From: an uncultured Selenomonadales bacterium
GTDB lineage: Bacteria > Bacillota > Negativicutes > Selenomonadales > Selenomonadaceae
Assembly: GCA_937901445.1 (NCBI GenBank)
Contig: CALDHY010000042.1
Location: 11,911-75,910, forward strand
Direction of reading: 5' to 3'
Length of the DNA stretch: 64,000 nucleotides
Shown: positions 9,496-16,941 of the stretch, piece after piece
Layout: each line of letters starts with the position of its first letter
Numbering within the stretch: the stretch's first letter is position 1
The notes under the pieces: model-generated
What the model was told of the DNA's origin: nothing
Databases searched by the model: none
What the model saw: only the letters and a program-made list of their open reading frames with translations
Position numbers and translations under genes: made by a program

Positions 9496-10277
9496 TGAGC
9501 CGCCCTCAAATTTTTTAGCATTTCAATTTTATTTTCAGCCCGCATTAAAGTTTCACCGATTAAAACTGCGTCCGCGCCGATTTTTTTCAGCGTCGAAATA
9601 TCAGCAGGAGTTTTGACTCCGCTTTCAGCAATGTAAATTTTTTCTGCAGGAATTAAATCACGAAGTTTGGCGGCAGTTTCAAAATCAACCGTAAAATTTT
9701 TCAAGTTGCGATTATTGACGCCTATAATTTCTGCCCCCGCGCTAAGTGCAGATTTGATTTCCGGTTCGTCGTGCGCTTCGACAATCGCGCAGATTTTCAA
9801 ATTTTCGCAGATTTTTAAAAAGCGTTCAATTTCTGCAGTAGTTAAAATTGCACAAATTAAAAGTACAGCGTCCGCGCCCATAGCCTTTGCTTGATAAATT
9901 TGGTATTCGTCAACAGTAAAATCTTTTCTAAGCATTGGCGTTGAAACTGCGGAGCGAATTTCTGTAAAAATTTTATCACTGCCCAAAAAATATTTCGGTT
10001 CGGTAAGGCAGGAAATACAATCTGCGCCCGCCGCCGCGTATTCTTTCGCAATTTCAAGGTACGGGAAATTTTCGGCGATAATTCCTTTTGACGGCGACGC
10101 CTTTTTTAGTTCGCAGATAAACGACAAATTCGGACGTTTCAACGCAGAAATAAATTTTTCGCCGTTGCCAAGTTTGGAATTTTGCGCCGCAATCTTTATT
10201 TCTTCCAATGAAATTTTTTTAGAATCTTCAACAACGCGCAACCTTGAAAGTTCTGCAAGTTTTTCTAAAATATTCAT
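9492..10277 (-). CDS. trpC: Indole-3-glycerol phosphate synthase
   Basis: Closes the indole ring, using the trpF product. 261 residues, monofunctional. Motifs: FICELKKASPSKG near residues 53-65 (catalytic Lys), DCISCLTEPKYFLG near 87-100, MLRKDFTVDEYQI near 115-127, IGVNNRNLKNF near 180 and AESGVKTPADI near 213. The ATG follows directly on a run of heptad repeats that also contains the trpD stop codon and provides the purine-rich ribosome site. Confidence 0.96.
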   Translation of the reverse strand: MNILEKLAELSRLRVVEDSKKISLEEIKIAAQNSKLGNGEKFISALKRPNLSFICELKKASPSKGIIAENFPYLEIAKEYAAAGADCISCLTEPKYFLGSDKIFTEIRSAVSTPMLRKDFTVDEYQIYQAKAMGADAVLLICAILTTAEIERFLKICENLKICAIVEAHDEPEIKSALSAGAEIIGVNNRNLKNFTVDFETAAKLRDLIPAEKIYIAESGVKTPADISTLKKIGADAVLIGETLMRAENKIEMLKNLRAAQ

Positions 10278-10278
10278 A

Positions 10279-10313
10279 TCCCTAACCCTTAATCCTTAAT
10301 CCTTAGCCCCTAA
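10279..10313 (-). repeat. Heptad repeats spanning the trpD stop and trpC ribosome site
   Basis: Five tandem 7-mers on the sense strand (TAGGGGC, TAAGGAT, TAAGGAT, TAAGGGT, TAGGGAT) run from the last codons of trpD to the trpC ATG. The array encodes the TrpD C-terminus (LGAKD), its stop codon and the purine-rich leader of trpC. No inverse half is present here. Confidence 0.85.
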
Positions 10314-11327
10314 ATTGCTAACCTCAATAAATTTTTCAAGCGTAGAAAGAGCCGCGCCGCTGTCAATCAAACTTTTTGCAAGTGTAATACCTGCCGCCAT
10401 TGTTTCAGATTTTCCGGCAATGTACAACGCCGCGCCCGCGTTCAATAAAACCGCGTCAAGTTTTGCGCCCTTTTCAACGCCGCTTAAAATATCACGGGTA
10501 ATTTTTGCATTTTCTGAAGGATCGCCGCCGCGTAAATCTGATTTTTGACAAATTTTAAATCCAAAATCTTCAGGCGAAATTGTGTAACGTTTGTACCAGC
10601 CGTCTTTAAATTCGCAAATTGCCGTTGCCGAACTCAAAGAAATTTCATCGAGTTTATCTAAGCCGTAAACAACCATACCGCGCCTAACGCCCAAATCAAT
10701 TAAAACTCTTGTAAGCGGCTCAACCAAATATTCATCGTAGACGCCCAAAAGTTGGAATTTCGGCGACGCGGGATTTGTCAGCGGTCCCAAAATATTAAAA
10801 ACCGTGCGGAAGCCTAACTCTTTGCGAATTGCTCCAACATATTTCATTGACGTATGATATTTTTGGGCGAAGAAAAAGCACATTCCAACTTCGCGCAGGA
10901 GTTCAACGCACTTTTCGGGACTTTGATTAATGTTGACGCCCAACGCCTCCAAACAATCGGCAGTGCCACATTTTGAAGACGCGGCGCGGTTGCCGTGTTT
11001 CGCAACTTTGACGCCGCCCGCCGCCGTAATTAAAGCCGCCGTTGTTGAAATATTAAAACTTTGCGCGTTATCGCCGCCCGTGCCTACAATTTCCAAAACG
11101 TCAAAATTTGTTTCAACTTTCAGCGCGTGATTTCTCATAGCCGCCGCGCAACCTGAAATTTCATCAGCAGTTTCAGCCTTCGCGCTTTTGGTTGACAGTG
11201 CCGCCAAAAATGCCGCGTTTTGCGTCGGTGTAGTTTCGCCGTTCATAATTTCATTCATTGCGTTAAAAGCCTCGTCATACGTCAAATCGCCCTTGTTCAC
11301 GATTTTTATTATTGCTTCTTTAATCAT
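10296..11327 (-). CDS. trpD: Anthranilate phosphoribosyltransferase
   Basis: Transfers phosphoribosyl from PRPP to anthranilate. 343 residues, usual length. PRPP-binding motif [17 protein letters not shown] near residues 79-95, [15 protein letters not shown] near 106-120, [20 protein letters not shown] near 165-185. The last five residues are encoded by the heptad repeat array. First gene of the trpD-C-F-GNAT-B run; it reads away from the RiPP cassette, and AAAGGAG lies ahead of its ATG. Confidence 0.96.
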   Translation of the reverse strand: MIKEAIIKIVNKGDLTYDEAFNAMNEIMNGETTPTQNAAFLAALSTKSAKAETADEISGCAAAMRNHALKVETNFDVLEIVGTGGDNAQSFNISTTAALITAAGGVKVAKHGNRAASSKCGTADCLEALGVNINQSPEKCVELLREVGMCFFFAQKYHTSMKYVGAIRKELGFRTVFNILGPLTNPASPKFQLLGVYDEYLVEPLTRVLIDLGVRRGMVVYGLDKLDEISLSSATAICEFKDGWYKRYTISPEDFGFKICQKSDLRGGDPSENAKITRDILSGVEKGAKLDAVLLNAGAALYIAGKSETMAAGITLAKSLIDSGAALSTLEKFIEVSNLGAKD

Positions 11328-11390
11328 TTTGAATTTCTCCTTTCAAATTTTGAAATGTATTTTACTCAAAAAAATTTTTTTATAAAAGCA

Positions 11391-11418
11391 TTGACAAATC
11401 GTTTTTTTTTTTTATAAT
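11391..11418 (+). promoter_or_regulatory. Consensus promoter of the RiPP cassette
   Basis: TTGACA (11391-11396), a 16-nt spacer that is largely a T-tract, and TATAAT (11413-11418): both hexamers match consensus exactly. Transcription should start near 11425, giving a short leader with AAAGGTGGAG ahead of the ATG at 11452. It is the strongest-looking promoter in the window. The T-tract spacer could vary in length by slippage. Confidence 0.85.
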
Positions 11419-11451
11419 TTTTCAACTTTTTAAGAAAGGTGGAGTTTTTTT

Positions 11452-11619
11452 ATGAAGAAAAAATATTCTACGCCGAAGGTAATTGACGCAAGCGAAAAGA
11501 TTTATCCTGCCGTTTTGAACGGATTAGTTTGGTTTGCCTTACGCGCGCTTATGAAAGGCAATAATTCTTTTGATAAAGAAGTTATTGCAAATGTGAAAAC
11601 TTTACAGTCCGAGAGGTAA
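11452..11619 (+). CDS. Putative RiPP precursor peptide
   Basis: 55 residues, first gene of a three-gene cassette. The N-terminus MKKKYSTPKVIDASEK contains a YxxPxV motif at residues 5-10, like the YxxPxL leader motif bound by RRE domains in lasso-peptide systems. The remainder holds a hydrophobic stretch, NGLVWFALRALMKG (about 24-37), with the only Trp and one of two Phe, then a polar tail ending in LQSER. There is no Cys, which excludes thioether (sactipeptide-type) links made from the peptide's own cysteines. Strong ribosome site, and 4 bp before the RRE gene. No relative is recognised; a precursor role is inferred from context and leader motif. Confidence 0.7.
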   Translation: MKKKYSTPKVIDASEKIYPAVLNGLVWFALRALMKGNNSFDKEVIANVKTLQSER

Positions 11620-11623
11620 TTCA

Positions 11624-11929
11624 ATGTACCGTGATTCAGAAAGTTATTTGGTTATCAAAAAAATGTTGCAAAATTCCGTTCCACATACAAAAATTTTGAA
11701 ATTGCGAGAAGAAGGCGAAGTTTTAATTGTTGTAAATCTGAATACAGACACTTTCTTTTTGAATGAAGTTGCAAAAGATTTTTTGTTATTGTGCAACGGC
11801 AGAAAATTTAGCGAAATTGTAGATGAGCTCTGCGAAATTTACGATGTTGACAAAGATATTTTGACAGATGATTTAATGGATATTATCAGAGATTTACAGT
11901 ACAAAAGAATTTTATACATGGAGGTTTGA
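11624..11929 (+). CDS. PqqD-like RiPP recognition element (RRE) protein
   Basis: 101 residues. It has the small winged-helix PqqD pattern: a first strand around LREEGEVLIVVNLNTDTFFLNEVAKDFLLLCNGRK (about residues 27-60) and helices with FSEIVDELCEIYDVD and LMDIIRDLQYKRIL. Such proteins bind the leader of a RiPP precursor and present it to the modifying enzyme. ATG at 11624 with GAGAGG upstream. Its TGA stop is in the same frame as the radical SAM gene that follows, and GGAGG, the ribosome site of that gene, is inside its last codons. Confidence 0.85.
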   Translation: MYRDSESYLVIKKMLQNSVPHTKILKLREEGEVLIVVNLNTDTFFLNEVAKDFLLLCNGRKFSEIVDELCEIYDVDKDILTDDLMDIIRDLQYKRILYMEV

Positions 11930-11932
11930 ACT

Positions 11933-12970
11933 ATAAACGAGGTTGAAAAAAAACTACAAGGCGAACAGGCGCGTTTAAAACTTATTCAGTCCACAAGAGA
12001 AAAATTAATCGATGAAGGCTGTTATCCAAAAAAATTTCACTTTCCGCTGTCAATACAATTTGAGGTAACTTCCAAATGTAATTTGAAATGCAAACACTGT
12101 TATAATCGTTCCGGAGAAAATCGCCCTGCAGATGCAATGACCGGCGATAAATGGATTGAATTTGCAAAAAAGCTTGTTGACAAAGGCGGAATTCTTGATG
12201 CAACAATTTCCGGCGGTGAACCGTTGTTATTGGGCGATAAACTTTTTGAATTTATGAATATCCTTGACGCCGACAACACGATTTTTAATTTTATTTCCAA
12301 CGGATATTTTTTTGATAAAACAGTTCTTGAAAAATTGAAAAAGTATCGGTTTTACTGGATACAAATTTCTTTGGACAGTTACAGCTCAAAATTGCACGAT
12401 GAATTTCGCGGAGTGCAAGGCAGTTGGGAACGTGCGGCGCGTGCGGCTTATATGGTTGCACTTTCTGGAATCCCCCTTAGAATTGCCTCCACAATAACGC
12501 CGAAAGATATAAACCACTTGGAAGAATTTGTTCATATGGCAATAAATCTTGGAGCGTCATATTTGGCTATAGGCGAAATTTTGCCGAGCGGACGCGCCTT
12601 TGACAATGACGAAATACTTTTATCAACGGCTGAACTCAATCAATTTTATTCAGAAATTAATAAACTGCAGAAAATTTACAGAAAAGATTTAACTATACAA
12701 ATTTCATCTTCATTGCGTACTCAACTTAAATATTCTGCCTTTGAAAAACTTAACGGCGCGATTGTCCGTCCTAACGGCGATATTCGCTTAGATTGTACTT
12801 GCCCGTTTGTTATAGGAAATATCCTGCGCGATGACATTGAGGAAATTTGGGCGAAATACTCCGATTGTTGGCAAAATCCGCTTGTAAAAAAATTTATCGA
12901 ATCTTGCGATCCTATTAGCGGGAAAAATTCTTTTGCCGAAAATTACAACGGAGAAGATATTTACCTTTAA
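11933..12970 (+). CDS. Radical SAM peptide-modifying enzyme with twitch/SPASM-like tail
   Basis: Reads from an ATA codon at 11933, 8 nt after GGAGG; about 345 residues. No ATG, GTG or TTG lies between the preceding stop and the iron-sulfur motif, and the first TTG (12083) falls inside that motif. The [4Fe-4S] site is CNLKCKHC near residues 49-56, and the SAM-binding GGEPLL is near 98. The C-terminal part (about 275-345) reads RPNGDIRLDCTCPFVIGNI and has further Cys in SDCW and SCD, like a shortened SPASM/twitch domain with an auxiliary cluster. Probably modifies the 55-residue precursor after RRE delivery; the bond formed is unknown. No exporter or protease gene follows. Confidence 0.85.
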   Translation: MNEVEKKLQGEQARLKLIQSTREKLIDEGCYPKKFHFPLSIQFEVTSKCNLKCKHCYNRSGENRPADAMTGDKWIEFAKKLVDKGGILDATISGGEPLLLGDKLFEFMNILDADNTIFNFISNGYFFDKTVLEKLKKYRFYWIQISLDSYSSKLHDEFRGVQGSWERAARAAYMVALSGIPLRIASTITPKDINHLEEFVHMAINLGASYLAIGEILPSGRAFDNDEILLSTAELNQFYSEINKLQKIYRKDLTIQISSSLRTQLKYSAFEKLNGAIVRPNGDIRLDCTCPFVIGNILRDDIEEIWAKYSDCWQNPLVKKFIESCDPISGKNSFAENYNGEDIYL

Positions 12971-12982
12971 TGTTAAAACAGT

Positions 12983-13008
12983 CCCTGCAATGTGCGGGGA
13001 TTTTTTTT
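12983..13008 (+). terminator. Terminator of the RiPP cassette
   Basis: Imperfect stem CCCTGCA (12983-12989) with TGCGGGG (12993-12999) followed by eight T. It sits between the convergent radical SAM gene and trpG. Confidence 0.75.
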
Positions 13009-13576
13009 ATTTTACAATCGCCAAAAAATTTTTCATCAAAATATTTCCCTGCGGCGTCATAATACTTTCGGGGTGGAATTGCAAGCCGTAAATTGAAAAA
13101 TCTTTGTGCTGTACCGCCATAATTTCATTGTCATTCAACGCGCGCGCAGTAATTTTTAAATCGGCGGGAATCGTCGAATTTTTGGCAACAAGCGAATGAT
13201 AACGCGCCGCCATAAATCTTACCGGCAAATTTTTAAATAGCGGCGAATTGTTATCACAAAGAATTTCAGATTGTTTGCCGTGCATTAATTTTTTTGCGTA
13301 GGTAATTTTCGCTCCAAACGCCGCGCAAATTGCCTGATGCCCCAAACATACGCCCAAAATTGGTACACGAATATTTTTTACCACGTCAATAATAATTCCC
13401 GCGTTTTCAGGTCTGCCCGGTCCCGGCGAAAGTATTATATGACTCGGCGAAAGTTTTTTTATTTCGTCAACCGTCATTGCGTCATTGCGAATAACTTTTA
13501 TATCTTCGGTAAATTCGCCGACAAGTTGGTACAAGTTGTAAGAAAAACTGTCATAATTATCAATCAGCAGAATCAT
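13007..13576 (-). CDS. trpG: Anthranilate synthase glutaminase subunit
   Basis: Class I glutamine amidotransferase that supplies ammonia to TrpE, possibly shared with para-aminobenzoate synthesis. 189 residues. The triad is visible: Cys in GVCLGHQAI near residue 78-86, His and Glu in QFHPES near 168-173; the oxyanion segment SPGPGRPENAG is near 51. ATG at 13576 with AAAGGAG upstream. It ends within the terminator region that faces the RiPP cassette, so TrpE and TrpG are likely on their own T-box-controlled transcript. Confidence 0.95.
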   Translation of the reverse strand: MILLIDNYDSFSYNLYQLVGEFTEDIKVIRNDAMTVDEIKKLSPSHIILSPGPGRPENAGIIIDVVKNIRVPILGVCLGHQAICAAFGAKITYAKKLMHGKQSEILCDNNSPLFKNLPVRFMAARYHSLVAKNSTIPADLKITARALNDNEIMAVQHKDFSIYGLQFHPESIMTPQGNILMKNFLAIVK

Positions 13577-13598
13577 TGAAAATTTCTCCTTTGTCGAA

Positions 13599-13672
13599 AT
13601 TTTAGGGACTAGGAATTAGGGATTAGGTGTCAGGGATTTGAATTTTTAAGAATCTATCCCTAAATCCTCAAT
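13599..13672 (-). repeat. Heptad repeat fold-back between trpE and trpG
   Basis: The sense (minus) strand carries about five inverse-type 7-mers (TGACACC, TAATCCC, TAATTCC, TAGTCCC) downstream of the trpE stop. A complementary TTTAGGGATAGATTC tract lies inside the last codons of trpE, so a hairpin can form that includes the stop codon. It differs from the other junctions in having mainly the inverse half. Confidence 0.7.
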
Positions 13673-15118
13673 CATATTCAGCGCGGCAAGCGACGCCTTT
13701 GCTTTATTTAAACACTCTTCAAATTCTTTTTCAGGTACGGAATCAGCCACAATCCCCGCGCCGCTCCGCACAAAAACTTTGCCGTTTTTCTTGTAGATAA
13801 TCCTAATCGCAATGGCAGTATCAAGGTTGCCGGTAAAATCAATGTAGCCAATCGCCCCGCCGTAAATCCCGCGCTTGTTGTTTTCAAGTTCGCCGATAAG
13901 TTCACACGCACGAATTTTGGGCGCGCCGCTCAAAGTACCGGCAGGAAGTACAGCCTCAATCGCCGACAGTGCGTCAAAATCTGCGCGAATTTCGCCGCGT
14001 ACAACCGAGCCAATGTGCATTACGTGCGAAAATCTTTCAATGCTGTGAAGTTTTTCAACTTTTACCGTACCGAATTTTGAAATTTTGCCCAAGTCATTTC
14101 TGCCCAAATCAACAAGCATATTATGTTCGGCGAGTTCCTTTTCGTCTGCAAGCAATTCTTTTTCAAGCTTTAAGTCTTCTTCAAAAGTTTTGCCGCGCGG
14201 ACGAGTTCCCGCCAATGGAAATGTATGCAAGACGCCGTTTTCAAGTTTTACCAAAGTTTCAGGACTTGCGCCCGCAACTTCAACATCTGTACCGGAAAAA
14301 TAAAACATATACGGCGAAGGATTTATCAGCCGCAAAACGCGGTAAGTATTCAACAAACTGCCTTCAAACGGCGCGGCTAATCTGTTTGAAAGTACAATCT
14401 GAAAAATATCTCCTTCGTGAATATAATTTTTGGCGCGCTCAACCATTGCGCAATATTTTTCTTTGTCGAAAAGCGGCGTAACTTCGCCCGTTAATTTGCT
14501 TGCAGGTTCAATTTTCTTTTCGCCGTGTAAAATCAATTCACGAATTTTTTTCAATTCCTCAACTGCCAAATTATAATTTTCGTCAAGATTTTCAAGCGGC
14601 ATATTCACAATCAAAATAATTTTTTGGCGCAGGTTGTCAAAGGCAATGACTTTATCGAACAACATTAAATCCACGTCTTGAAAATTTTCCGTGTCGTCAA
14701 CAGAATTTTTCAGCGTCGGCTCGGAATAGCAAATATAATCGTAGGCAAAATATCCTACAAGCCCGCCGGTAAAAGTCGGCAAGTTTTCAAGGCGCGGGCT
14801 TTTATAATCTGCCAAAATTTTTCTAATTTCTGCTGACGGGTTATCAGTCAAAATTTCGGCGTCACCAAATTTCATTTTGCCGCCGGTACAAGTTATGCAA
14901 AGTTTCGGATTGTAGCCGAGAAAAGTATAACGCCCCCATTTTTCTTTTTCTGTAACGGATTCAAGCATATAGGTATGAGCCGAAACATTTTTCAAGACGC
15001 GCAAAACTTCAATAGGCGTTTTGACGTCCGCCAAAATTTCGCAGCTTACGGGAATAACTTTGTAGCGATTTTCGGCGGCGATTTTTTTGACTTCTTCCAA
15101 AGTTGGTTTAACATTCAT
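13646..15118 (-). CDS. trpE: Anthranilate synthase component I
   Basis: Makes anthranilate from chorismate. 490 residues. The N-terminal tryptophan-binding element reads YMLESVTEKEKWGRY near residues 49-63 (usual LLES here MLES). The chorismate-binding C-terminal half has IFQIVLSNRL near 236-245, PSPYMFYF near 268, GTRPRGKTFEED near 302, DLGRNDLGKI near 335, GTLSGAPKIRA near 392-402 and GGAIGYIDF near 415. Ribosome site GGAGG 7 nt from ATG. It lies directly downstream of a Trp T-box leader. Confidence 0.97.
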   Translation of the reverse strand: MNVKPTLEEVKKIAAENRYKVIPVSCEILADVKTPIEVLRVLKNVSAHTYMLESVTEKEKWGRYTFLGYNPKLCITCTGGKMKFGDAEILTDNPSAEIRKILADYKSPRLENLPTFTGGLVGYFAYDYICYSEPTLKNSVDDTENFQDVDLMLFDKVIAFDNLRQKIILIVNMPLENLDENYNLAVEELKKIRELILHGEKKIEPASKLTGEVTPLFDKEKYCAMVERAKNYIHEGDIFQIVLSNRLAAPFEGSLLNTYRVLRLINPSPYMFYFSGTDVEVAGASPETLVKLENGVLHTFPLAGTRPRGKTFEEDLKLEKELLADEKELAEHNMLVDLGRNDLGKISKFGTVKVEKLHSIERFSHVMHIGSVVRGEIRADFDALSAIEAVLPAGTLSGAPKIRACELIGELENNKRGIYGGAIGYIDFTGNLDTAIAIRIIYKKNGKVFVRSGAGIVADSVPEKEFEECLNKAKASLAALNMIEDLGIDS

Positions 15119-15145
15119 ATAAAAACCTCCAATTTGCCGGAAACT

Positions 15146-15183
15146 AAAAAGCCCCCGACAGAATAAAAAATCCTGTCAGGGAC
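15146..15183 (-). terminator. T-box leader terminator
   Basis: Sense strand stem CCCTGACAG (15181-15173) with CTGTCGGGG (15061-type arm at 15061 excluded; actual arm 15161-15153), an AT-rich loop and then GCTTTTTAG. It lies between the T-box sequence and the trpE ribosome site, as expected for transcriptional attenuation. Confidence 0.85.
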
Positions 15184-15325
15184 GAATTTAATATAAAATC
15201 CGCGGTGCCACCCTGTTTCACGGAAAAAATTTCGTGCGCTTAGCAAAGTACAATCATACTTCCGGCGATTAACGTACGCCCCACGTCGCCTCATACTCTT
15301 TTAGTGGAATAATGCGGTAGTTTTG

Positions 15326-15369
15326 TAGTTTGATAGTAAAAACTATACCACCACTCCACTATCAAACTA
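15326..15369 (-). repeat. Perfect 12-bp inverted repeat inside the T-box leader
   Basis: TAGTTTGATAGT (15326-15337) and ACTATCAAACTA (15358-15369) are perfect complements around a 20-nt loop. It is AT-rich and stands out from the conserved T-box parts on either side; it may occupy the stem II/III region or be an inserted palindrome. Confidence 0.8.
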
Positions 15370-15507
15370 TAACACTAAAATTTCCTTGCGCCCTCGGCGG
15401 TCCATTTGACGAACTGTTTCCGATCCAACTCTCAGCAACGTGGACTCTCTGTACGGGCATTTTTCGCCGTTATCTCCGCGTCAACGGTTTAATTTTTTAT
15501 ATTGCGT

Positions 15508-15536
15508 AATATAACAAAGGTAAAATAGTTTGTCAA
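15508..15536 (-). promoter_or_regulatory. Promoter of the trpEG T-box transcript
   Basis: Minus strand TTGACA (15536-15531), 17-nt spacer, TATATT (15513-15508). Initiation near 15501 gives a leader of about 380 nt before the trpE ATG, in line with T-box leaders. Confidence 0.85.
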
Positions 15537-15567
15537 GTTTTAAAAAGTTTTAACGTCATTTTTCAGC

Positions 15568-16038
15568 CTACCATTTATAATCAAAAAAATCATCGCGTTC
15601 CAGTGCCGGAATAAAAATTGAAATAATTATAATGTTTAAATTGCGGTTACTGTACTCAAGCCAATAGCCGTCAGGCGATATGTAAACTTCATCCCAATCT
15701 TCATCCTGCTTTAAATTTTTATCAATTTTTTTAGCCTCTTGAATAGAAATTCCGGTATGTATGCCATTTGGTAAAGTTCCTTCAAAATCTTCACAAAGGC
15801 AAATTTTAAAAAGTCTGTTTTTAGCAAAAACAAGTTCAATAGCTGAATATTCTTTAGGGCTGCCTTCCTTACAAATTACAATGGTTGTCCACGCTTGACC
15901 GGTATAATTGTTCGATACTTCAATTTCATAAGAAATGTCATTTTCTTTAAGCAAATTTATAATTTCGTCATAAGATGAATTCAACTTAAAAATCCCCGTG
16001 CCTTCATATGGTATAATTGGCGTTGTTAAATCGATCAT
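15568..16038 (-). CDS. Hypothetical protein, immunity-like
   Basis: 156 residues, acidic, no signal peptide or membrane segment. Begins MIDLTTPIIPYEGTG and has the mixed Trp/Tyr-rich acidic make-up (DEDWDEVYISPDGYWLEY near residues 112-129) common in immunity proteins of polymorphic toxins. GGAGGGATTGAA ahead of the ATG is the end of a toxin-tail remnant, whose stop codon is 2 nt before this start; this toxin-tip/immunity spacing supports the idea. No family is recognised with certainty. The cognate toxin body is not in the window. Confidence 0.7.
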   Translation of the reverse strand: MIDLTTPIIPYEGTGIFKLNSSYDEIINLLKENDISYEIEVSNNYTGQAWTTIVICKEGSPKEYSAIELVFAKNRLFKICLCEDFEGTLPNGIHTGISIQEAKKIDKNLKQDEDWDEVYISPDGYWLEYSNRNLNIIIISIFIPALERDDFFDYKW

Positions 16039-16039
16039 T

Positions 16040-16204
16040 TCAATCCCTCCAAAAAATTAGTTTTGCTTTTTCGTTGCCATCAGTCTCGTATTGTTTTTCA
16101 GTGCCGTTTATGACTTTAATTTTGCCTTCGTTGGAAGTACTAATTTTAACATAGGGAACATTGCCGTGACGTTTGCTACCATTAGGTGAAACCTGAACTT
16201 GCTT
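16040..16204 (-). pseudogene. Remnant of a toxin C-terminal tip
   Basis: An open stretch of 54 codons without a start, in the same frame as and directly behind the TAA at 16205. It reads VSPNGSKRHGNVPYVKIS, continues with a GKIKVINGTE strand and ends in KLIFWRD, with the stop fused to the ribosome site of the next gene. It looks like the last part of a secreted polymorphic toxin moved here together with its immunity gene. It cannot be translated by itself unless a start is missed. Confidence 0.45.
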
Positions 16205-16530
16205 TTATTCGTCGTCGAATTTATAACTTGCGTAGCGAATATCAGTTTCAACGCTGCGTCTTTCTTCAGGATCAACTACTTTTGCGGCGCGTTTAGTTAT
16301 AGCCGCGAGAAAATCTTTGCTTTGCGTGCGTTCGGAGACGTCATCAAAAACTTCACCTATCCGGCAAAAAGTTTTGTCGTCACATTCATTTTCAATAAAA
16401 TTGATGGTTTCCGCCATATTACGGCTAAGAATTTCAGTTTCAATATCTCAACATTTTTGAATGTTAATATAATCTTCATCGTCAATGCCGGTCTACGTTT
16501 TACTACATCCATAATTTCATTCTTAAGCAT
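16205..16530 (-). pseudogene. Degraded immunity-like gene
   Basis: ATG at 16530 has a very good ribosome site (GGGGAGG). The reading frame starts MLKNEIMDVVKRRP, then appears to lose one base near 16490; in the shifted frame it continues IDDEDYINIQKC, meets TGA at 16450-16448 and goes on DIETEILSRNMAETINF to the TAA at 16205 (end KFDDE). One frameshift and one nonsense codon mean it is inactive unless these are sequencing errors. The internal Met at 16417 has no ribosome site. Acidic make-up and position behind a toxin-like tail suggest a dead immunity gene. Confidence 0.6.
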
Positions 16531-16534
16531 ATTT

Positions 16535-16636
16535 TTACCTCCCCTTTTTAATTGGCTGTATAGAATCCGGAAAGACGGTAGCTATTCTTCCATTAGTGCG
16601 AATAACTCCAACTCTAACTCCCTTATACACCAAGAA
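16535..16636 (-). pseudogene. Second toxin C-terminal remnant
   Basis: About 33 codons without a proper start, ending in the ribosome site of the degraded immunity gene. It reads VYKGVRVGVIRTNGRIATVF then PDSIQPIKKGR, a pattern of short beta strands like the end of many polymorphic toxin domains. Upstream in frame is a TAA, so it is a fragment only. Confidence 0.4.
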
Positions 16637-16647
16637 TTATTCACGTT

Positions 16648-16941
16648 TCAAGTAAAAAATTCCACGTCAATATATTTTTCGGATTCGGCAATTGATTTCC
16701 CGTCGAATAAAATTTTGGCGTTGATTAAATTTTGAGCGGCTTTTTCGAGTGAAAAAAAATTATCTTCAGTTTCAACGCTGTAACAAGGCATTTTATTACC
16801 GCTTTGCCAAACAGAAATTTTTACTTGGTCTGAAGATCCGTTTTCTTTCTGAAAATTATATTGGACGCCGTTATAGGAAAATTCAATTTCATCATATTCT
16901 GTTATTGTCTTTAGAAATTTTTTTAATGTCATACCTTTCAT
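16648..16941 (-). CDS. Small hypothetical protein, immunity-like, paralogue of the gene at 17490
   Basis: 97 residues, acidic. The start ATG overlaps the stop of the upstream 102-residue gene (ATGA, 16938-16941) and has GAAGGTG upstream. It shares layout with the protein at 17490-17768: an N-terminal helix, then IEFSYNGVQYNF versus TEFTFNGKKYLI, and in the last third a helix followed by KILFDGKSIAE versus KIFENQTICE. Overlap with a toxin-like partner and the paralogy suggest an immunity family. No known domain recognised. Confidence 0.65.
   Translation of the reverse strand: MKGMTLKKFLKTITEYDEIEFSYNGVQYNFQKENGSSDQVKISVWQSGNKMPCYSVETEDNFFSLEKAAQNLINAKILFDGKSIAESEKYIDVEFFT

Larger units (their letters stand above)
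15143..15501 (-). promoter_or_regulatory. Tryptophan-responsive T-box riboswitch
   Basis: Leader of trpEG. The 16-nt T-box consensus (AGGGTGGCACCGCGGA) lies at 15214-15199 on the minus strand, with the terminator just downstream. Stem I near 15400-15490 contains an AGAGAGT purine bulge and, on its 3' side, AAATGGACC, in which TGG (15404-15402) is the specifier codon for Trp followed by the usual purine. Uncharged tRNA-Trp would stabilise the antiterminator and switch on trpE and trpG. An additional 12-bp perfect hairpin is inserted between stem I and the antiterminator. Confidence 0.93.

Noticed and set aside
11918..11940. Selenocysteine at the TGA between the RRE and radical SAM genes
   Set aside because: No convincing SECIS-type stem was seen directly after the TGA, and a good ribosome site for a new start overlaps it.
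12083..12970. Radical SAM gene starting with TTG at 12083
   Set aside because: That start would cut the CX3CX2C cluster motif; the frame clearly continues upstream with conserved sequence.
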